From contig NZ_NBZW01000034.1 of assembly GCF_002379085.1 (NCBI RefSeq), forward strand, positions 1 through 37,589: a DNA stretch of 37,589 nucleotides, written 5' to 3'. The notes under the pieces were generated by a model. It was given only the letters and a program-made list of their open reading frames with translations, was not told the origin of the DNA and made no database searches. This document shows positions 25,694-35,252 of this stretch, piece by piece. The translations under genes were made by a program, and so were the position numbers. How positions within the stretch are numbered: position 1 is the first letter of the stretch; each line of letters opens with the position of its first letter. Source of the DNA: Polaromonas sp. AET17H-212 (GTDB lineage: Bacteria > Pseudomonadota > Gammaproteobacteria > Burkholderiales > Burkholderiaceae_C).

Positions 25694-26028
25694 GCACTTT
25701 GTCCACGCTTCGCCGGGCAACGGTAACGCTCAGTCGCCTGCCGCAGAAAACCCTGGTGGCCCTGGTCAAGGGTTACCGTCTCCTGCTCAGCCCCTGGCTG
25801 GGATCGTCCTGCCGCTTTGAGCCAACCTGTTCAGCGTATTCGCTGCAGGCCTTGCAGCAGCATGGCGCCGCCCGGGGCAGCTACCTGACGCTTTACCGGG
25901 TGGCGCGTTGCCACCCCTGGTGCAGCGGCGGTTACGATCCAGTGCCGCCGACTTCCGGCCGACCTTCCCTTTTCACCCGTCTGGTCACGCCCGTGACCTC
26001 GATCCCCTCTAAAAAGAAGCCGTCATGA
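25690..26028 (+). CDS. yidD: Membrane protein insertion efficiency factor YidD
   Basis: A 112-residue protein with the family core YRLLLSPWLGSSCRFEPTCS, a YSLQALQQHGAARGSYLTLYR stretch and CHPWCSGGYDPVP. The three conserved cysteines are present. It is thought to help YidC-dependent insertion at the inner membrane. ATGA overlaps with both neighbours show tight coupling in the operon. Confidence 0.96.
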   Translation: MSTLSTLRRATVTLSRLPQKTLVALVKGYRLLLSPWLGSSCRFEPTCSAYSLQALQQHGAARGSYLTLYRVARCHPWCSGGYDPVPPTSGRPSLFTRLVTPVTSIPSKKKPS

Positions 26029-27752
26029 ACGACATTCGCCGTACCATTTTGTGGGTGATTTTTGGGTTTTCCATGGTCCTGCTGTGGGACCAGTGGCAGC
26101 TCTTCAATGGCCACAAGGCCACCTTCTTCCCGTCGGCCGCTCCCGCCGTGAGCACCACGGCACCGGCCAGCAAGCCGGCCAGTGCCGCCAGCGTGCCGAC
26201 CGGCCCGGTCGGTGGCAGTGCCGTGCCGGCACCGGTGGCCGGCGCCGCGGCTGCTTCGGCGCCTGGCGTGCTGCCTGCCACCACCCCGTCGGCCACCAAG
26301 GAGCGCCTGGTCGTCAACACCGATGTGCTGAGCCTGACCTTCGACACCGAAGGCGGTACGCTGGTCCACTCCTCCTTCCTCAAGCACAAGGACATGGTCG
26401 ACCAGTCCTCCGGCTTTGTGCTGCTCGATGAAAGCGCGGCGCGTGTCTACGTGGCGCAGTCCGGCCTGATCGCCGGTGCCGAAGGCGGCAGTTTCCCGAC
26501 CCACAAGACATTGATGACCGCCGTCCCCGGCGAGCGCACGCTCAAGGACGGCCAGGACACGCTGGAAATCAAATTCGAGTCGGCTGAGGTCGGTGGCGTC
26601 AAGCTGGTCAAGACCTACACGCTCAAGCGCGGCGTCTATGACATGACCGTGCGGCATGACATTGTCAACACGGGCAGCAGCGCGGCCTCGCCGCAGCTGT
26701 ACCTGCAGCTGGTGCGTGACGGCAACAAGCCGCCCGGCGAGTCTTCGTTTTATTCCACGTTCACCGGCCCGGCACTTTATACAGAGGCCAAGAAATACCA
26801 GAAGATTGAATTCAAGGACATCGAGAACAACAAGGTCGATGTCGAAAAACACGCGAGCAATGGCTACGTGGCCATGGTGCAGCATTATTTTGCGTCGGCC
26901 TGGATGCTGGCCGACGGCGTCCAGCGCGACATCTTCCTGCGCAAGGTCGACACCAACCTGTATGCGGTGGGCATGATCACGCCGCTGGGAGCCGTGGCGC
27001 CCGGTACCACCAAAACGGTGGAAGCCCGGTTTTTTGTGGGTCCCCAGATTGAAAAGCAGCTCGAAGCCATCACGCCCGGCCTGGAGCTGGTCAAGGACTA
27101 TGGCTGGCTGACGATTCTGGCCAAACCGCTGTACTGGCTGCTCGACAAGCTGCACGGTTTCCTGCAGAACTGGGGCTGGTCCATCGTGGCGCTGGTGCTG
27201 CTGCTCAAGGCCGCGTTCTACTGGCTCAACGCCAAGGCCTACGCCAGCATGGCCAAGATGAAGGCGGTCAACCCGAAGATCATGGAAATGCGCGAGCGGC
27301 TGAAAGACAAGCCGCAGGAAATGCAGCAGGCCATGATGAAGATGTACCGCGACGAAAAGGTCAACCCCATGGGGGGCTGCTTCCCCATCCTGATCCAGAT
27401 TCCGGTGTTCATTGCCCTGTACTGGGTGTTGCTCAGCTCGGTCGAGATGCGCAACGCGCCCTGGATCCTGTGGATCAAGGATTTGTCCTCGCCGGACCCC
27501 TACTTCATCCTGCCCATCGTGATGACCCTGACCACCATGCTGCAGACGGCCCTGAACCCGACGCCACCCGATCCGATGCAGGCCAAGCTGATGTGGTTCA
27601 TGCCGCTGATCTTCAGCGTGATGTTCTTCTTCTTCCCGGCCGGTCTGGTGCTCTACTGGATCACCAACAACGTGCTGTCGATCGCGCAGCAGTGGGTGAT
27701 CAACACCCGGATGGGTGTGCCGCCGCAGTTTAATTTGCCGAAGTTCAGGTAA
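26025..27752 (+). CDS. yidC: Membrane protein insertase YidC
   Basis: A 575-residue insertase (Oxa1/Alb3 family) for inner-membrane proteins. It starts with an uncleaved membrane anchor (MNDIRRTILWVIFGFSMVLL), has an Ala/Pro linker, a large periplasmic domain (about 90-350), and five C-terminal membrane segments with KMKAVNPKIMEMRERLKDKP, MGGCFPILIQIPVFIALYWV and FFFPAGLVLYWITNN. All parts are complete. It is followed at once by an intrinsic terminator. Confidence 0.98.
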   Translation: MNDIRRTILWVIFGFSMVLLWDQWQLFNGHKATFFPSAAPAVSTTAPASKPASAASVPTGPVGGSAVPAPVAGAAAASAPGVLPATTPSATKERLVVNTDVLSLTFDTEGGTLVHSSFLKHKDMVDQSSGFVLLDESAARVYVAQSGLIAGAEGGSFPTHKTLMTAVPGERTLKDGQDTLEIKFESAEVGGVKLVKTYTLKRGVYDMTVRHDIVNTGSSAASPQLYLQLVRDGNKPPGESSFYSTFTGPALYTEAKKYQKIEFKDIENNKVDVEKHASNGYVAMVQHYFASAWMLADGVQRDIFLRKVDTNLYAVGMITPLGAVAPGTTKTVEARFFVGPQIEKQLEAITPGLELVKDYGWLTILAKPLYWLLDKLHGFLQNWGWSIVALVLLLKAAFYWLNAKAYASMAKMKAVNPKIMEMRERLKDKPQEMQQAMMKMYRDEKVNPMGGCFPILIQIPVFIALYWVLLSSVEMRNAPWILWIKDLSSPDPYFILPIVMTLTTMLQTALNPTPPDPMQAKLMWFMPLIFSVMFFFFPAGLVLYWITNNVLSIAQQWVINTRMGVPPQFNLPKFR

Positions 27753-27759
27753 ACAAAAA

Positions 27760-27782
27760 AAGGGCCGCTTCGCGGCCCTTTA
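27760..27782 (+). terminator. Intrinsic terminator after yidC
   Basis: A perfect 10-bp stem (AAAGGGCCGC / GCGGCCCTTT) with a TTC loop, preceded by an A-run and with T at the end of the stem. Termination in both directions is possible. mnmE begins 14 bp later, so some read-through is likely. Confidence 0.8.
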
Positions 27783-27795
27783 ACATGGTGCCCTC

Positions 27796-29244
27796 ATGCT
27801 GGCCCGTCATCACCACCCCATCGCAGCGATTGCCACCGCACCAGGCCGCGGCGCGGTCGGCATCGTTCGCATTTCAGGCAAGGCTCTGGCGCCGTTGGTC
27901 GAGGTTTTGTGCGGCCGGTCACTGACACCCCGGCAGGCCAGTTACCTGCCTTTTTGCGACGCGGCCGGTCGGCCGATCGACCAGGGCCTGGCGATTTTTT
28001 TCCCGGCGCCGCACTCCTACACCGGCGAAGACGTGCTCGAGTTGCAGGCCCATGGCGGGCCTGTGGTGCTTCAGTTGCTGCTGGCACGCTGCCTGGAGGC
28101 GGCGGCAGAAAACGATGCAGCCGCGGGCCAGCCGCGGCTCGCCGGCCTGCGCCTGGCCCAGCCCGGTGAATTCACCGAACGAGCCTTCCTGAACGACAAG
28201 ATCGACCTGGCACAGGCCGAGGCGATTGCCGACCTGATTGACGCCAGTACCGAAACGGCCGCGCGGTCGGCGGCTCGCTCGCTGTCCGGGGAGTTTTCGA
28301 AAGAAGTCCATGCGCTGCTCGACCAGCTGGTGCACCTGCGCATGCTGGTGGAAGCCACGCTCGATTTCCCCGAGGAAGACATCGATTTCCTGCAGCAGGC
28401 CGATGCCCAGGGCCAGCTGACCCGCCTGCAGCAGACGCTGGCCACGGTGCTGCAGCGTGCGCAGCAGGGCGCGATCCTGCGGGAAGGCATCAAGGTCGTC
28501 ATTGCCGGCCAGCCCAACGCCGGCAAAAGCTCGCTGCTCAATGCGCTGGCGGGTGCCGAGCTGGCCATCGTGACGCCGGTGGCCGGCACCACGCGCGACA
28601 AGGTCAGCGAACTGATCCAGATCGATGGCGTCCCCCTGCATGTGGTGGACACCGCGGGCCTGCGCGACAGCCTGCTGCCGGAAGTCGATGAAGTCGAGAA
28701 AATCGGGATCGAACGCGCCTGGACAGAAATCCAGAGTGCCGATGCCGTGCTCTTTCTGCATGACCTGACGCGCCAGCGCACGCCCGACGACCTGCGCATT
28801 GCCCTGAACTACCGCGCGGCAGACGCAGAAATCGCGGCCGCCATCACCGACAGGCTGCCCGCCAACACGCCGGTGATCGATGTCTGGAACAAGTCGGACA
28901 TGGCCGATGCCGAGGTGCTGGCCGCGGTGGCTTCCGGTGTGCCCATCTCTGCCAAAACCGGCGCCGGCCTGCAGCAGCTGCGCCAGCAGTTGCTGCGGGT
29001 GGTGGGCTGGCAGGCGGCACCCGAAGGGGTGTTCATGGCGCGTGAGCGCCATGTACGCGCGCTGCGCCAGGTCGAGGCACAACTTGCGCGGGCTGACGCA
29101 CAGCTGCACGCCCGGGCGCCTGCGCTGGACCTGCTGGCTGAAGACCTGCGCCAGGCGCAGAATGCCCTGAGCAACATCACCGGCCAGTTCACGTCCGAGG
29201 ACCTGCTCGGCGAAATTTTCTCGAAATTCTGCATCGGCAAGTAG
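27796..29244 (+). CDS. mnmE: tRNA modification GTPase MnmE
   Basis: With MnmG it installs the cmnm5/nm5 group on U34 of certain tRNAs. The 482-residue protein has an N-terminal formyl-THF-binding domain ([14 protein letters not shown]), a helical domain, a GTPase domain (G1 [15 protein letters not shown]2 TTRDKVSE, G3 DTAGLRD, G4 NKSD) and the invariant C-terminal FCIGK with the catalytic cysteine. Start and length are normal. Confidence 0.97.
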   Translation: MLARHHHPIAAIATAPGRGAVGIVRISGKALAPLVEVLCGRSLTPRQASYLPFCDAAGRPIDQGLAIFFPAPHSYTGEDVLELQAHGGPVVLQLLLARCLEAAAENDAAAGQPRLAGLRLAQPGEFTERAFLNDKIDLAQAEAIADLIDASTETAARSAARSLSGEFSKEVHALLDQLVHLRMLVEATLDFPEEDIDFLQQADAQGQLTRLQQTLATVLQRAQQGAILREGIKVVIAGQPNAGKSSLLNALAGAELAIVTPVAGTTRDKVSELIQIDGVPLHVVDTAGLRDSLLPEVDEVEKIGIERAWTEIQSADAVLFLHDLTRQRTPDDLRIALNYRAADAEIAAAITDRLPANTPVIDVWNKSDMADAEVLAAVASGVPISAKTGAGLQQLRQQLLRVVGWQAAPEGVFMARERHVRALRQVEAQLARADAQLHARAPALDLLAEDLRQAQNALSNITGQFTSEDLLGEIFSKFCIGK

Positions 29245-29298
29245 CACGCTAACAGTGGACGATTTCGACCAGGACGCCGCTGGTTCGGGACATGATTC

Positions 29299-29324
29299 CA
29301 CCTGACGCGCCGTTGTATCAGGTG
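29299..29324. other. Inverted repeat between mnmE and the cNMP-binding gene
   Basis: CACCTGA and TCAGGTG flank 12 bases. There is no T-run. It could be a weak terminator stem or an operator for the gene starting at 29384. Confidence 0.3.
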
Positions 29325-29383
29325 TAAACGAGCGTTAACGTCCCTTGCGGCAAGGTCCCGGTGAAGGGTATCTTCCGTGCACC

Positions 29384-29875
29384 ATGAACGCCCCTCTCCC
29401 CACATCGGTCCGCTTTGACATCCAGGGGCTGGTCAACGCGATTGCGCACAGCCATGCCAGCGACGCCTTGCGTTGTCAGTTCACGCCGCAGCAGTGGGAC
29501 GAGTTGGCCGGCTACATGCAGCCGTTTGCCTTGCAGCAGGGGCAGTCGCTGATTGAGCGGGGTTCGGCGGACCAGACCCTGTACTTCATTGAGAGCGGCA
29601 CGCTGAGTGTTCACTACCAGGACGAGAAAGGCCGCGTGCGTCTGGCCATGGTGGCGGCGGGCTCCATGGTGGGCGAAGGTGCTTTTTTCTCGCGCCAGCC
29701 GCGCAACGCCACCGTGCAGGCCTCCAACGCCTGTCAGCTCTGGTGTCTTACCGCGATTCGTTTCAAGGAGCTGTCCAACCGGCACAGCCCGATCGCGCTG
29801 GAACTGTGTCTGGCCATGGGCGGGGTGATGGCCAGGCGCCTTTACAACCGTCCCAAACGTGTGGCGGTCACCTGA
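29384..29875 (+). CDS. Stand-alone cyclic-nucleotide-binding domain protein
   Basis: A 163-residue Crp-type effector-binding domain with no DNA-binding domain. Visible are GQSLIERGSADQTLYFIESG, a strand SVHYQDEKGRVRLAMVAAGS, and the phosphate-binding cassette GEGAFFSRQPRNATV with R107 in the expected arginine place. The C-terminal helix LELCLAMGGVMARRLYNR would be the dimerisation helix of Crp. The ATG at 29384 is preferred over an upstream non-ATG start at 29345. It may sense cAMP or cGMP and act through another protein. The next gene downstream is a hypothetical on the same strand. Confidence 0.85.
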   Translation: MNAPLPTSVRFDIQGLVNAIAHSHASDALRCQFTPQQWDELAGYMQPFALQQGQSLIERGSADQTLYFIESGTLSVHYQDEKGRVRLAMVAAGSMVGEGAFFSRQPRNATVQASNACQLWCLTAIRFKELSNRHSPIALELCLAMGGVMARRLYNRPKRVAVT

Positions 29876-30132
29876 GGGCATGGGGTCGTGGCCAGTGGTG
29901 GCGTCACCACGAAGGCGGACGCCAGCAAGGCGCGGATGTGTATTCAGGTGGCCGGAGCGTGATTTATGGCGAAGAGGGTCACCGGGACTTACCGGCGGTA
30001 CCTTCCGTCCGCCCGGCGCGGGCTGTCTTGTCAGGAGGACTCAGTAAACTAGACCGATGAAAGTTGCAGGACATACCTGCAACACCACCCCGATCGCTGC
30101 ACGCGCAGCGCTCATTTTCCAGGCGCCAGGCG
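29876..30132. other. Intergenic region with two palindromes
   Basis: A 257-bp region. GTGGTG-GCGT-CACCAC (near 29895-29910) and the perfect GTTGCAGG-ACATA-CCTGCAAC at 30064-30084 may be operators. No gene is recognised; a non-ATG extension of the downstream gene to 30064 lacks support. Confidence 0.45.
30064..30084. promoter_or_regulatory. Perfect 8-bp inverted repeat upstream of the 30133 gene
   Basis: GTTGCAGG and CCTGCAAC with a 5-base centre, 49 bp before the ATG. Size and symmetry fit a dimeric repressor site, but no regulator can be named. As RNA it would form a short hairpin. Confidence 0.45.
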
Positions 30133-30948
30133 ATGTCATTTTTCAGTTGGTTTTCCGGTAGCTCCAGCACCGCCAGGCAGGTCGCCGGCAAGGGGCGACC
30201 CGACGGCGACAGTTCGGGCCTGACGCGCGACGAGCGCATCCGGCCGGTGGCGGGCGCACGGCCCAGGACTTCGGTGCCCGCACCTGTGAAAACCGGCGAA
30301 CACGGCGGCGAGCAGAAATCCCAGCGGCACGCCAAGAGGGAACTGCTGTATGCCGCTGTGCGCGAGGCCATGATCCGTGCCGGCGTCCTGTCGGCCAGCT
30401 ACAAATTCAAGGTGTTGTCCCTGGACCCGCGCGGGGACCAGTTCATGGTCATGATGGACCTGGCGCAGGAGTTCGGCGGCCAGACCGATCGCCTGGCGGA
30501 AATCGAGGTGATGATCGCCCAGAGCGCCAAGTCACGCTACAACATCCGTGTGACGGCCGTGTACTGGCGCATGAACGAGCTGGTGTCGGTGGGCCGGCCC
30601 CGGTCCGGTACCCGCACCCACGGCGCGCCTGCCGCTGCGGCGACGGCTGGCGCGGCGACTGCCTTGTCCGAGCCGGCTGTCTCCGCCGCTGCCGTCACCG
30701 AAACGGCTGTGGCGGCGCCAGTCGCCTCCCGTTTTGAACCCATCCAGGACGACGAAGTGGCCGCTTTCAAGCAGGCCCTGGCTGCCGCATCCGCCGGCGG
30801 CGGCACGGCACAAGTGGCAAAAGGTGTGTCCACCCGCAGCGGCCCGCATTCCTACACCCTGCTCACCGGTTTTGAAGACACCGAGATGCCGGATGCGCCT
30901 GTCTCGGCGCCGGCGCTCAGCGCCACGCAGTACGGCGACCTGATGTGA
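30133..30948 (+). CDS. Hypothetical protein with a conserved central domain and Ala-rich tail
   Basis: A 271-residue protein starting MSFFSWFSGSSSTARQVAG. The first 65 residues are polar and look disordered. Residues about 66-155 form a compact, conserved-looking part: KRELLYAAVREAMIRAGVLS, SYKFKVLSLDPRGDQFMVMM and LAEIEVMIAQSAKSRYNI. Then come an Ala/Thr/Val-rich linker and an acidic C-terminus containing HSYTLLTGFEDTEMPDAP. There is no signal peptide or membrane segment. I recognise no named domain; it resembles hypotheticals of Comamonadaceae. The start at 30133 is chosen because the upstream frame lacks protein-like sequence. Confidence 0.75.
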   Translation: MSFFSWFSGSSSTARQVAGKGRPDGDSSGLTRDERIRPVAGARPRTSVPAPVKTGEHGGEQKSQRHAKRELLYAAVREAMIRAGVLSASYKFKVLSLDPRGDQFMVMMDLAQEFGGQTDRLAEIEVMIAQSAKSRYNIRVTAVYWRMNELVSVGRPRSGTRTHGAPAAAATAGAATALSEPAVSAAAVTETAVAAPVASRFEPIQDDEVAAFKQALAAASAGGGTAQVAKGVSTRSGPHSYTLLTGFEDTEMPDAPVSAPALSATQYGDLM

Positions 30949-30988
30949 GCTGCGGGCGCTGCTGCCCGGATTTCCTGAAACATGGCAT

Positions 30989-31043
30989 CAATTCGCCATC
31001 CAGCCCTTTATGGATGAGCGCCGGCAGCTATTGAATTAATAGC
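30989..31043 (-). repeat. 55-bp dispersed repeat, copy E (reverse orientation)
   Basis: The core GCTAT-TGAATTA-ATAGC lies at the right end and CCAGCCCTTTATGGATGAGCG in the middle, exactly 55 bp. It lies between the convergent hypothetical and apt genes. Confidence 0.8.
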
Positions 31044-31055
31044 GATTGGCTGGAC

Positions 31056-31622
31056 TCAGTGGCCTGAGAAATCCACCAGTGTGAACAGCGGCAGGCCGGC
31101 GGCACGCAGCTTGGCGGAGCCGCCCAGCTTCGGCAGATCCACAATCGCCGCGCCTTCCATGACGCGGGCGCCTAGCTTTTCCAGCAGCTTTTTGCCGGCC
31201 ATCATGGTGCCGCCGGTGGCGATGAGGTCGTCGATCAGCAGCACCCTGTCACCGGTTTTGACGGCGTCGGTGTGCAGCTCGACGGTGGCGCTGCCGTACT
31301 CGAGTTCGTAGGTTTCCTGCACCGTGGTGAAAGGCAGCTTGCCTTTTTTGCGGATCGGCACAAAACCGATGTTGAGCTCATACGCCACCACCGCGCCGAG
31401 GATGAAGCCGCGCGCATCCAGCCCGGCCACCACGTCGGGGCGCAGGGCCGGGTCCATGTAGCGGTGCACAAAGGCGTCAATCAGCACACGGAACACCTTC
31501 GGGTCCTGCAGCAGTGGCGTGATGTCGCGAAACTGGACGCCGGGGGTCGGCCAGTCGGGCACGGTGCGGATGTGGCTGCGGAGGTAAGGGCCGAAATTGA
31601 ACGCGTCGCGGGTGGAGGGCAT
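31056..31622 (-). CDS. apt: Adenine phosphoribosyltransferase
   Basis: Purine salvage enzyme making AMP from adenine and PRPP. From the ATG at 31622 the protein has 188 residues. Motifs are the N-terminal [36 protein letters not shown] and the PRPP-binding loop [13 protein letters not shown]. The frame is open to 31667, but that extension would overlap the upstream phosphatase gene. Last of three tightly packed minus-strand genes. Confidence 0.95.
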   Translation of the reverse strand: MPSTRDAFNFGPYLRSHIRTVPDWPTPGVQFRDITPLLQDPKVFRVLIDAFVHRYMDPALRPDVVAGLDARGFILGAVVAYELNIGFVPIRKKGKLPFTTVQETYELEYGSATVELHTDAVKTGDRVLLIDDLIATGGTMMAGKKLLEKLGARVMEGAAIVDLPKLGGSAKLRAAGLPLFTLVDFSGH

Positions 31623-31626
31623 GGGG

Positions 31627-32175
31627 CTAGCCAAAAGTGCTGCGGACCACCATTTTGCCCCGTGCATCGACCACCAAGCCTTCCCCCATCGTCATGCCCT
31701 CACCGGTCAGCGCCGTTATGTTGACCTGGTGGGTGACCCACACCTCGAAATGGCCCGCCGGGATGTGGCCCAGTGCGGTGCGTAATGGCGCCGTCTGGCT
31801 GTCCCTGCCGCCGGACCCGAAAAAGGAATTGAGCGCCGGCCAGACCTGGTGGCTGCCGAACGCCAGGTCCGCCGTGTCCTTGCAGCGGCACCAGGCGCTG
31901 GACCGGACCGCGCGCGGCTGCAGGCCGCGGGACGTGAACCACTGGCCGATGCGCCCGGCCTGCAGGCGCCCTTCATCGCTGAGGTTGCGCTGTGTGCTGC
32001 ACTGGTCAATGCGAAAGTCCGGTGGGTCGCCGATGCCGGGCACGGTCTGCGCATGGCGCAGCAACACCACACAGGCGCCAGCGCGCAGGTGAGTGGCAAG
32101 CGGCTCGGTTTGCGCGCTGGCCAGCCAGGGGGTGACCAGCAGCGCGCCGGTGAACAGTCGTCGATTCATGGACAT
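31627..32175 (-). CDS. Exported histidine phosphatase superfamily protein
   Basis: A 182-residue protein. An N-terminal signal [20 protein letters not shown] carries twin arginines and could use Tat or Sec. The phosphatase core has LLRHAQT (catalytic His and Arg), [33 protein letters not shown] and a second histidine at VTHQVNI. The short form is typical of periplasmic branch members. Substrate unknown. It lies 9 bp after kefB and 4 bp before apt in an apparent operon. Confidence 0.85.
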   Translation of the reverse strand: MSMNRRLFTGALLVTPWLASAQTEPLATHLRAGACVVLLRHAQTVPGIGDPPDFRIDQCSTQRNLSDEGRLQAGRIGQWFTSRGLQPRAVRSSAWCRCKDTADLAFGSHQVWPALNSFFGSGGRDSQTAPLRTALGHIPAGHFEVWVTHQVNITALTGEGMTMGEGLVVDARGKMVVRSTFG

Positions 32176-32184
32176 GGGAGCCCG

Positions 32185-34170
32185 TCAGCCGCGCAAAAGT
32201 TTCTGCTCGGCCAGGGCCAGGGCTTCGGACTTGCCCGACAGCACCAGGGTGTCGCCCTCCTCAAGCCGTGTGGTGTCCAGTGCTTCCAGGGGCTTGCCGC
32301 CGCCGCGGCGCAGGCTGACCACGCGTACACCGGTTGCGCGCAGCGCAAACTCGCCCAATGGCCGGCCGATCGACTTGATGCCCAGGGGCAGCGTGACGGT
32401 GGACAGGCGTTCCTGCTCCAGATCGGCCGTCGTGTCGTCGTCGGCACCGCGAAAATAGCCGCGCAACAGGTTGTAGCGCGCATCGCGCTGGTCCTGCACC
32501 ACCCGGATCACGCGGCGCATGGGCACACCCACCAGCGCCAGCGCATGGCTGGCCAGCATCAGGCTGGCTTCGATGGCCTCGGGCACCACCTCGGTGGCGC
32601 CGGCGGCCTGCAGCCTTTCCAGATCGCGGTCATCCCTCGTGCGGACAATCACGGGCACGGTGGGCGCATGGGCGCGGATGTTGGCCAGCACCTTGAGCGC
32701 ACTGGCCGTGTCCAGATAGGTCACCACCACGGCGCTGGCGCGCGCCAGGCCGGCCGCCATCAGCGATTGCAGCCGCACGGCGTCGCCGAACACCACCGAG
32801 TCACCGGCGGCGGCGGCCTGGCGCACCCGGTCCGGGTCCAGGTCCAGCGCGATGTAGGGGATGCCTTCACGCTCCAGCATGTGACCCAGGTTCTGGCCGC
32901 AGCGCCCGTAGCCGCAGACGATCACGTGCCGGTCGGTGTTGATGGATTTGCGCGCAATCGTGGTCATCTGCAGCGACTGCTGCAGCCATTCGCTGGAGAC
33001 CAGCTTCATCACGATGCGGTTGCTGTACATGATGATGAAGGGCGTGGCCAGCATCGACAGCACCATGCTCGCCAGGATGGGGTTGAGCAGCGACGGGGGA
33101 ATCAGGTTGTTGCCTTGCGCCAGTGTCAGCAGCACAAAACCGAACTCACCGGCCTGCGCCAGGTACAGGCCGGTGCGCAGCGACACACCGGTGGTGGCGC
33201 CCAGGCCGCGCGCCAGCGCCGTGACCAGCACCAGCTTGAACAGCACCGGCACGGTCAGCAGCAGCAGCACCAGCGGCCAGCGTTCGAGCACCAGCCGCCA
33301 GTCCAGCAACATGCCGATGCTGATGAAAAACAGCCCGAGCAGCATGTCGTGGAAGGGGCGAATGTCGGTTTCCACCTGGTGCTTGAACTCGGTTTCGGAG
33401 ATCAGCATGCCCGCGATGAAGGCGCCGAGCGCCAGGCTCAACCCGGCCAACTCGGTGAGCCAGGCCAGCGCCAGCGTGACCAGCAGCAGGTTCAGCACGA
33501 ACAGCTCCTCGCTCTTGCGCCTGGCCACCAGGGTCAGCCACCAGCGCATGACGCGCTGGCCGCCGGTCAGCAGCAATCCGACCAGCACTGTTGCCTTGAG
33601 CCCGGCAATCGCCAGCCCCATCAGCAGCTTGTCGGGGGAGGCGCCCAGCGCGGGAATCAGCACCAGCAGCGGCACCACGGCCAGATCCTGGAACAGCAGC
33701 ACGCCCATCACGCGTTTGCCGTGTTCAGAGTCGAGCTCGAGCCGCTCGGACAGCAGCTTGACCACCACGGCGGTGCTGCTCATGGCAACGGCACCGGAGA
33801 GCGCCAGCGCCGTCTGCCACGGCATCTTCCAGAGGGTGGGCGCCAGCGTCGCCAGAAACAGGGAGCCGACGGTGGCCAGCACCATCGTGGACACGACCTG
33901 GAGCATGCCCAGGCCGAAGACATGACGCCGCATCGAGCGCAGCTTGGGCAGGTTGAACTCGAGGCCGATCACAAACATCAGGAACACCACGCCGAACTCG
34001 CCGAGATGGCGCACGCCATCGGAGTTTTTCGCCAGTGCCAGCGCGTTCGGGCCGATCACCACGCCGACCGCCAGGTAACCCAGCATGGGCGGCAACTTGA
34101 AGAAGCGGCAGGTGACCACGCCAAGCACAGCAGCCAGCAAATACAGCAGTGTTAGTTCGAGCGCGGTCAT
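32185..34170 (-). CDS. kefB: Monovalent cation:proton antiporter-2 (KefB/KefC-type) with RCK domains
   Basis: A 661-residue CPA2 antiporter. The ATG at 34170 begins MTALELTLLYLLAAVLGVVT; upstream frame to 34305 lacks homology. Twelve or so membrane segments (1-385) include LPPMLGYLAVGVVIGP and FMLVIGLEF-like FVIGLEFNLPKL. An RCK/TrkA-N domain follows (HVIVCGYGRCGQNLGHMLER, with the GxGxxG fold), then a TrkA-C domain near the end (LPLGIKSIGRPLGEFALRAT). It is likely a K+/H+ antiporter gated by nucleotide or glutathione. First in the kefB-phosphatase-apt group; divergent from kdsD. Confidence 0.93.
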   Translation of the reverse strand: MTALELTLLYLLAAVLGVVTCRFFKLPPMLGYLAVGVVIGPNALALAKNSDGVRHLGEFGVVFLMFVIGLEFNLPKLRSMRRHVFGLGMLQVVSTMVLATVGSLFLATLAPTLWKMPWQTALALSGAVAMSSTAVVVKLLSERLELDSEHGKRVMGVLLFQDLAVVPLLVLIPALGASPDKLLMGLAIAGLKATVLVGLLLTGGQRVMRWWLTLVARRKSEELFVLNLLLVTLALAWLTELAGLSLALGAFIAGMLISETEFKHQVETDIRPFHDMLLGLFFISIGMLLDWRLVLERWPLVLLLLTVPVLFKLVLVTALARGLGATTGVSLRTGLYLAQAGEFGFVLLTLAQGNNLIPPSLLNPILASMVLSMLATPFIIMYSNRIVMKLVSSEWLQQSLQMTTIARKSINTDRHVIVCGYGRCGQNLGHMLEREGIPYIALDLDPDRVRQAAAAGDSVVFGDAVRLQSLMAAGLARASAVVVTYLDTASALKVLANIRAHAPTVPVIVRTRDDRDLERLQAAGATEVVPEAIEASLMLASHALALVGVPMRRVIRVVQDQRDARYNLLRGYFRGADDDTTADLEQERLSTVTLPLGIKSIGRPLGEFALRATGVRVVSLRRGGGKPLEALDTTRLEEGDTLVLSGKSEALALAEQKLLRG

Positions 34171-34259
34171 GCTTTGATGGTAGCCGATGGGTGTTTTCTC
34201 CCCCGGGGGTGACCGGGCAGGGCCGGCCCCGATTCGGTGCGGCTCTATAGAATGCAGGC

Positions 34260-35252
34260 ATGAGCTTTGATCCCGCGAAATTCGACCCTGCGCAAGCGCT
34301 GGCACTGGCCCACAGAACCTTTGACATTGAAGCCGCCGCGGTCCTCGGCCTGAAAACCCGGGTCGGCCCCGAATTCGCGCAAGCCGTGCAGGTCATGCTG
34401 GCCTGCAAGGGCCGGGTCGTGGTGATGGGCATGGGCAAAAGCGGCCACATCGGCCGGAAAATTTCCGCCACCCTGGCCTCGACCGGCACGCCGGCGATGT
34501 TTGTGCATCCGGCCGAGGCCAGCCATGGCGACCTGGGCATGGTGCAGGCGGGGGATGTGGTGCTGGCGATATCGAACAGCGGCGAGAGCGAGGAGCTCAC
34601 CGCCATCCTGCCGGCGCTGCGCCGCCAGGGGGTGCCGCTGGTGGCCATCACCGGCAACGCGGCCTCGACACTGGCCGAGTATGGCGATGTCACGCTCGAC
34701 AGCAGTGTGGCGCAGGAGGCCTGCCCGCTCAATCTGGCGCCGACGGCCAGCACCACGGCGCAGCTGGCGCTGGGCGATGCGCTGGCGGTGGCCCTGCTCG
34801 ACGCCCGCGGCTTCAGGGAGGAAGACTTTGCCCGGTCCCACCCTGGCGGCGCACTGGGCCGCAAACTGCTGACCCATGTGAGCGACGTGATGCGCACCGG
34901 TGACGCCGTGCCCGCCGTGGGCCCGCACACCGGGTTCACCGAACTGATGCGCGAGATGAGCCGCAAGGGCCTGGGCGCTTCGGCGGTGGTGGACGAGCAT
35001 CGCCGGGTGCTGGGCATCTTTACCGACGGCGATTTGCGTCGCCTGGTGGAAAAAGGCGTGGATTTGCGCGCCGCACAGGCCAGCGAGGTCATGCACCCCG
35101 ACCCGCGCACCCTGCCCGCCGGCGCCCTGGCCGTGGAGGCGGCGGCCCTGATGGAGCAGTACCGCATCACCAGCGTGCTGGTGGTGGACGAGGCAGGCGC
35201 CCTGTGCGGCGCGCTCAACAGCAACGACTTGCTGCGCGCGAAGGTGATCTGA
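34260..35252 (+). CDS. kdsD: D-arabinose 5-phosphate isomerase (KpsF/GutQ family)
   Basis: First enzyme of Kdo synthesis for LPS: ribulose 5-phosphate to arabinose 5-phosphate. The 330-residue protein has a SIS domain (about 40-175; GRVVVMGMGKSGHIGRKISA, then HGDLGMVQAGDVVLAIS.SGE) and two C-terminal CBS domains (from about 210; VMRTGDAVPAV, IFTDGDLRRLVEKG, VMHPDPRTLPAG). SHPGGALGRKLL is conserved. Its stop overlaps the ATG of kdsC. Confidence 0.96.
   Translation: MSFDPAKFDPAQALALAHRTFDIEAAAVLGLKTRVGPEFAQAVQVMLACKGRVVVMGMGKSGHIGRKISATLASTGTPAMFVHPAEASHGDLGMVQAGDVVLAISNSGESEELTAILPALRRQGVPLVAITGNAASTLAEYGDVTLDSSVAQEACPLNLAPTASTTAQLALGDALAVALLDARGFREEDFARSHPGGALGRKLLTHVSDVMRTGDAVPAVGPHTGFTELMREMSRKGLGASAVVDEHRRVLGIFTDGDLRRLVEKGVDLRAAQASEVMHPDPRTLPAGALAVEAAALMEQYRITSVLVVDEAGALCGALNSNDLLRAKVI

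Noticed and set aside
31849..34155. A 768-codon plus-strand frame opposite kefB and the phosphatase gene
   Set aside because: His/Gln/Gly-rich low-complexity translation typical of the antisense of a G+C-rich membrane-protein gene; the minus strand encodes clear homologues.
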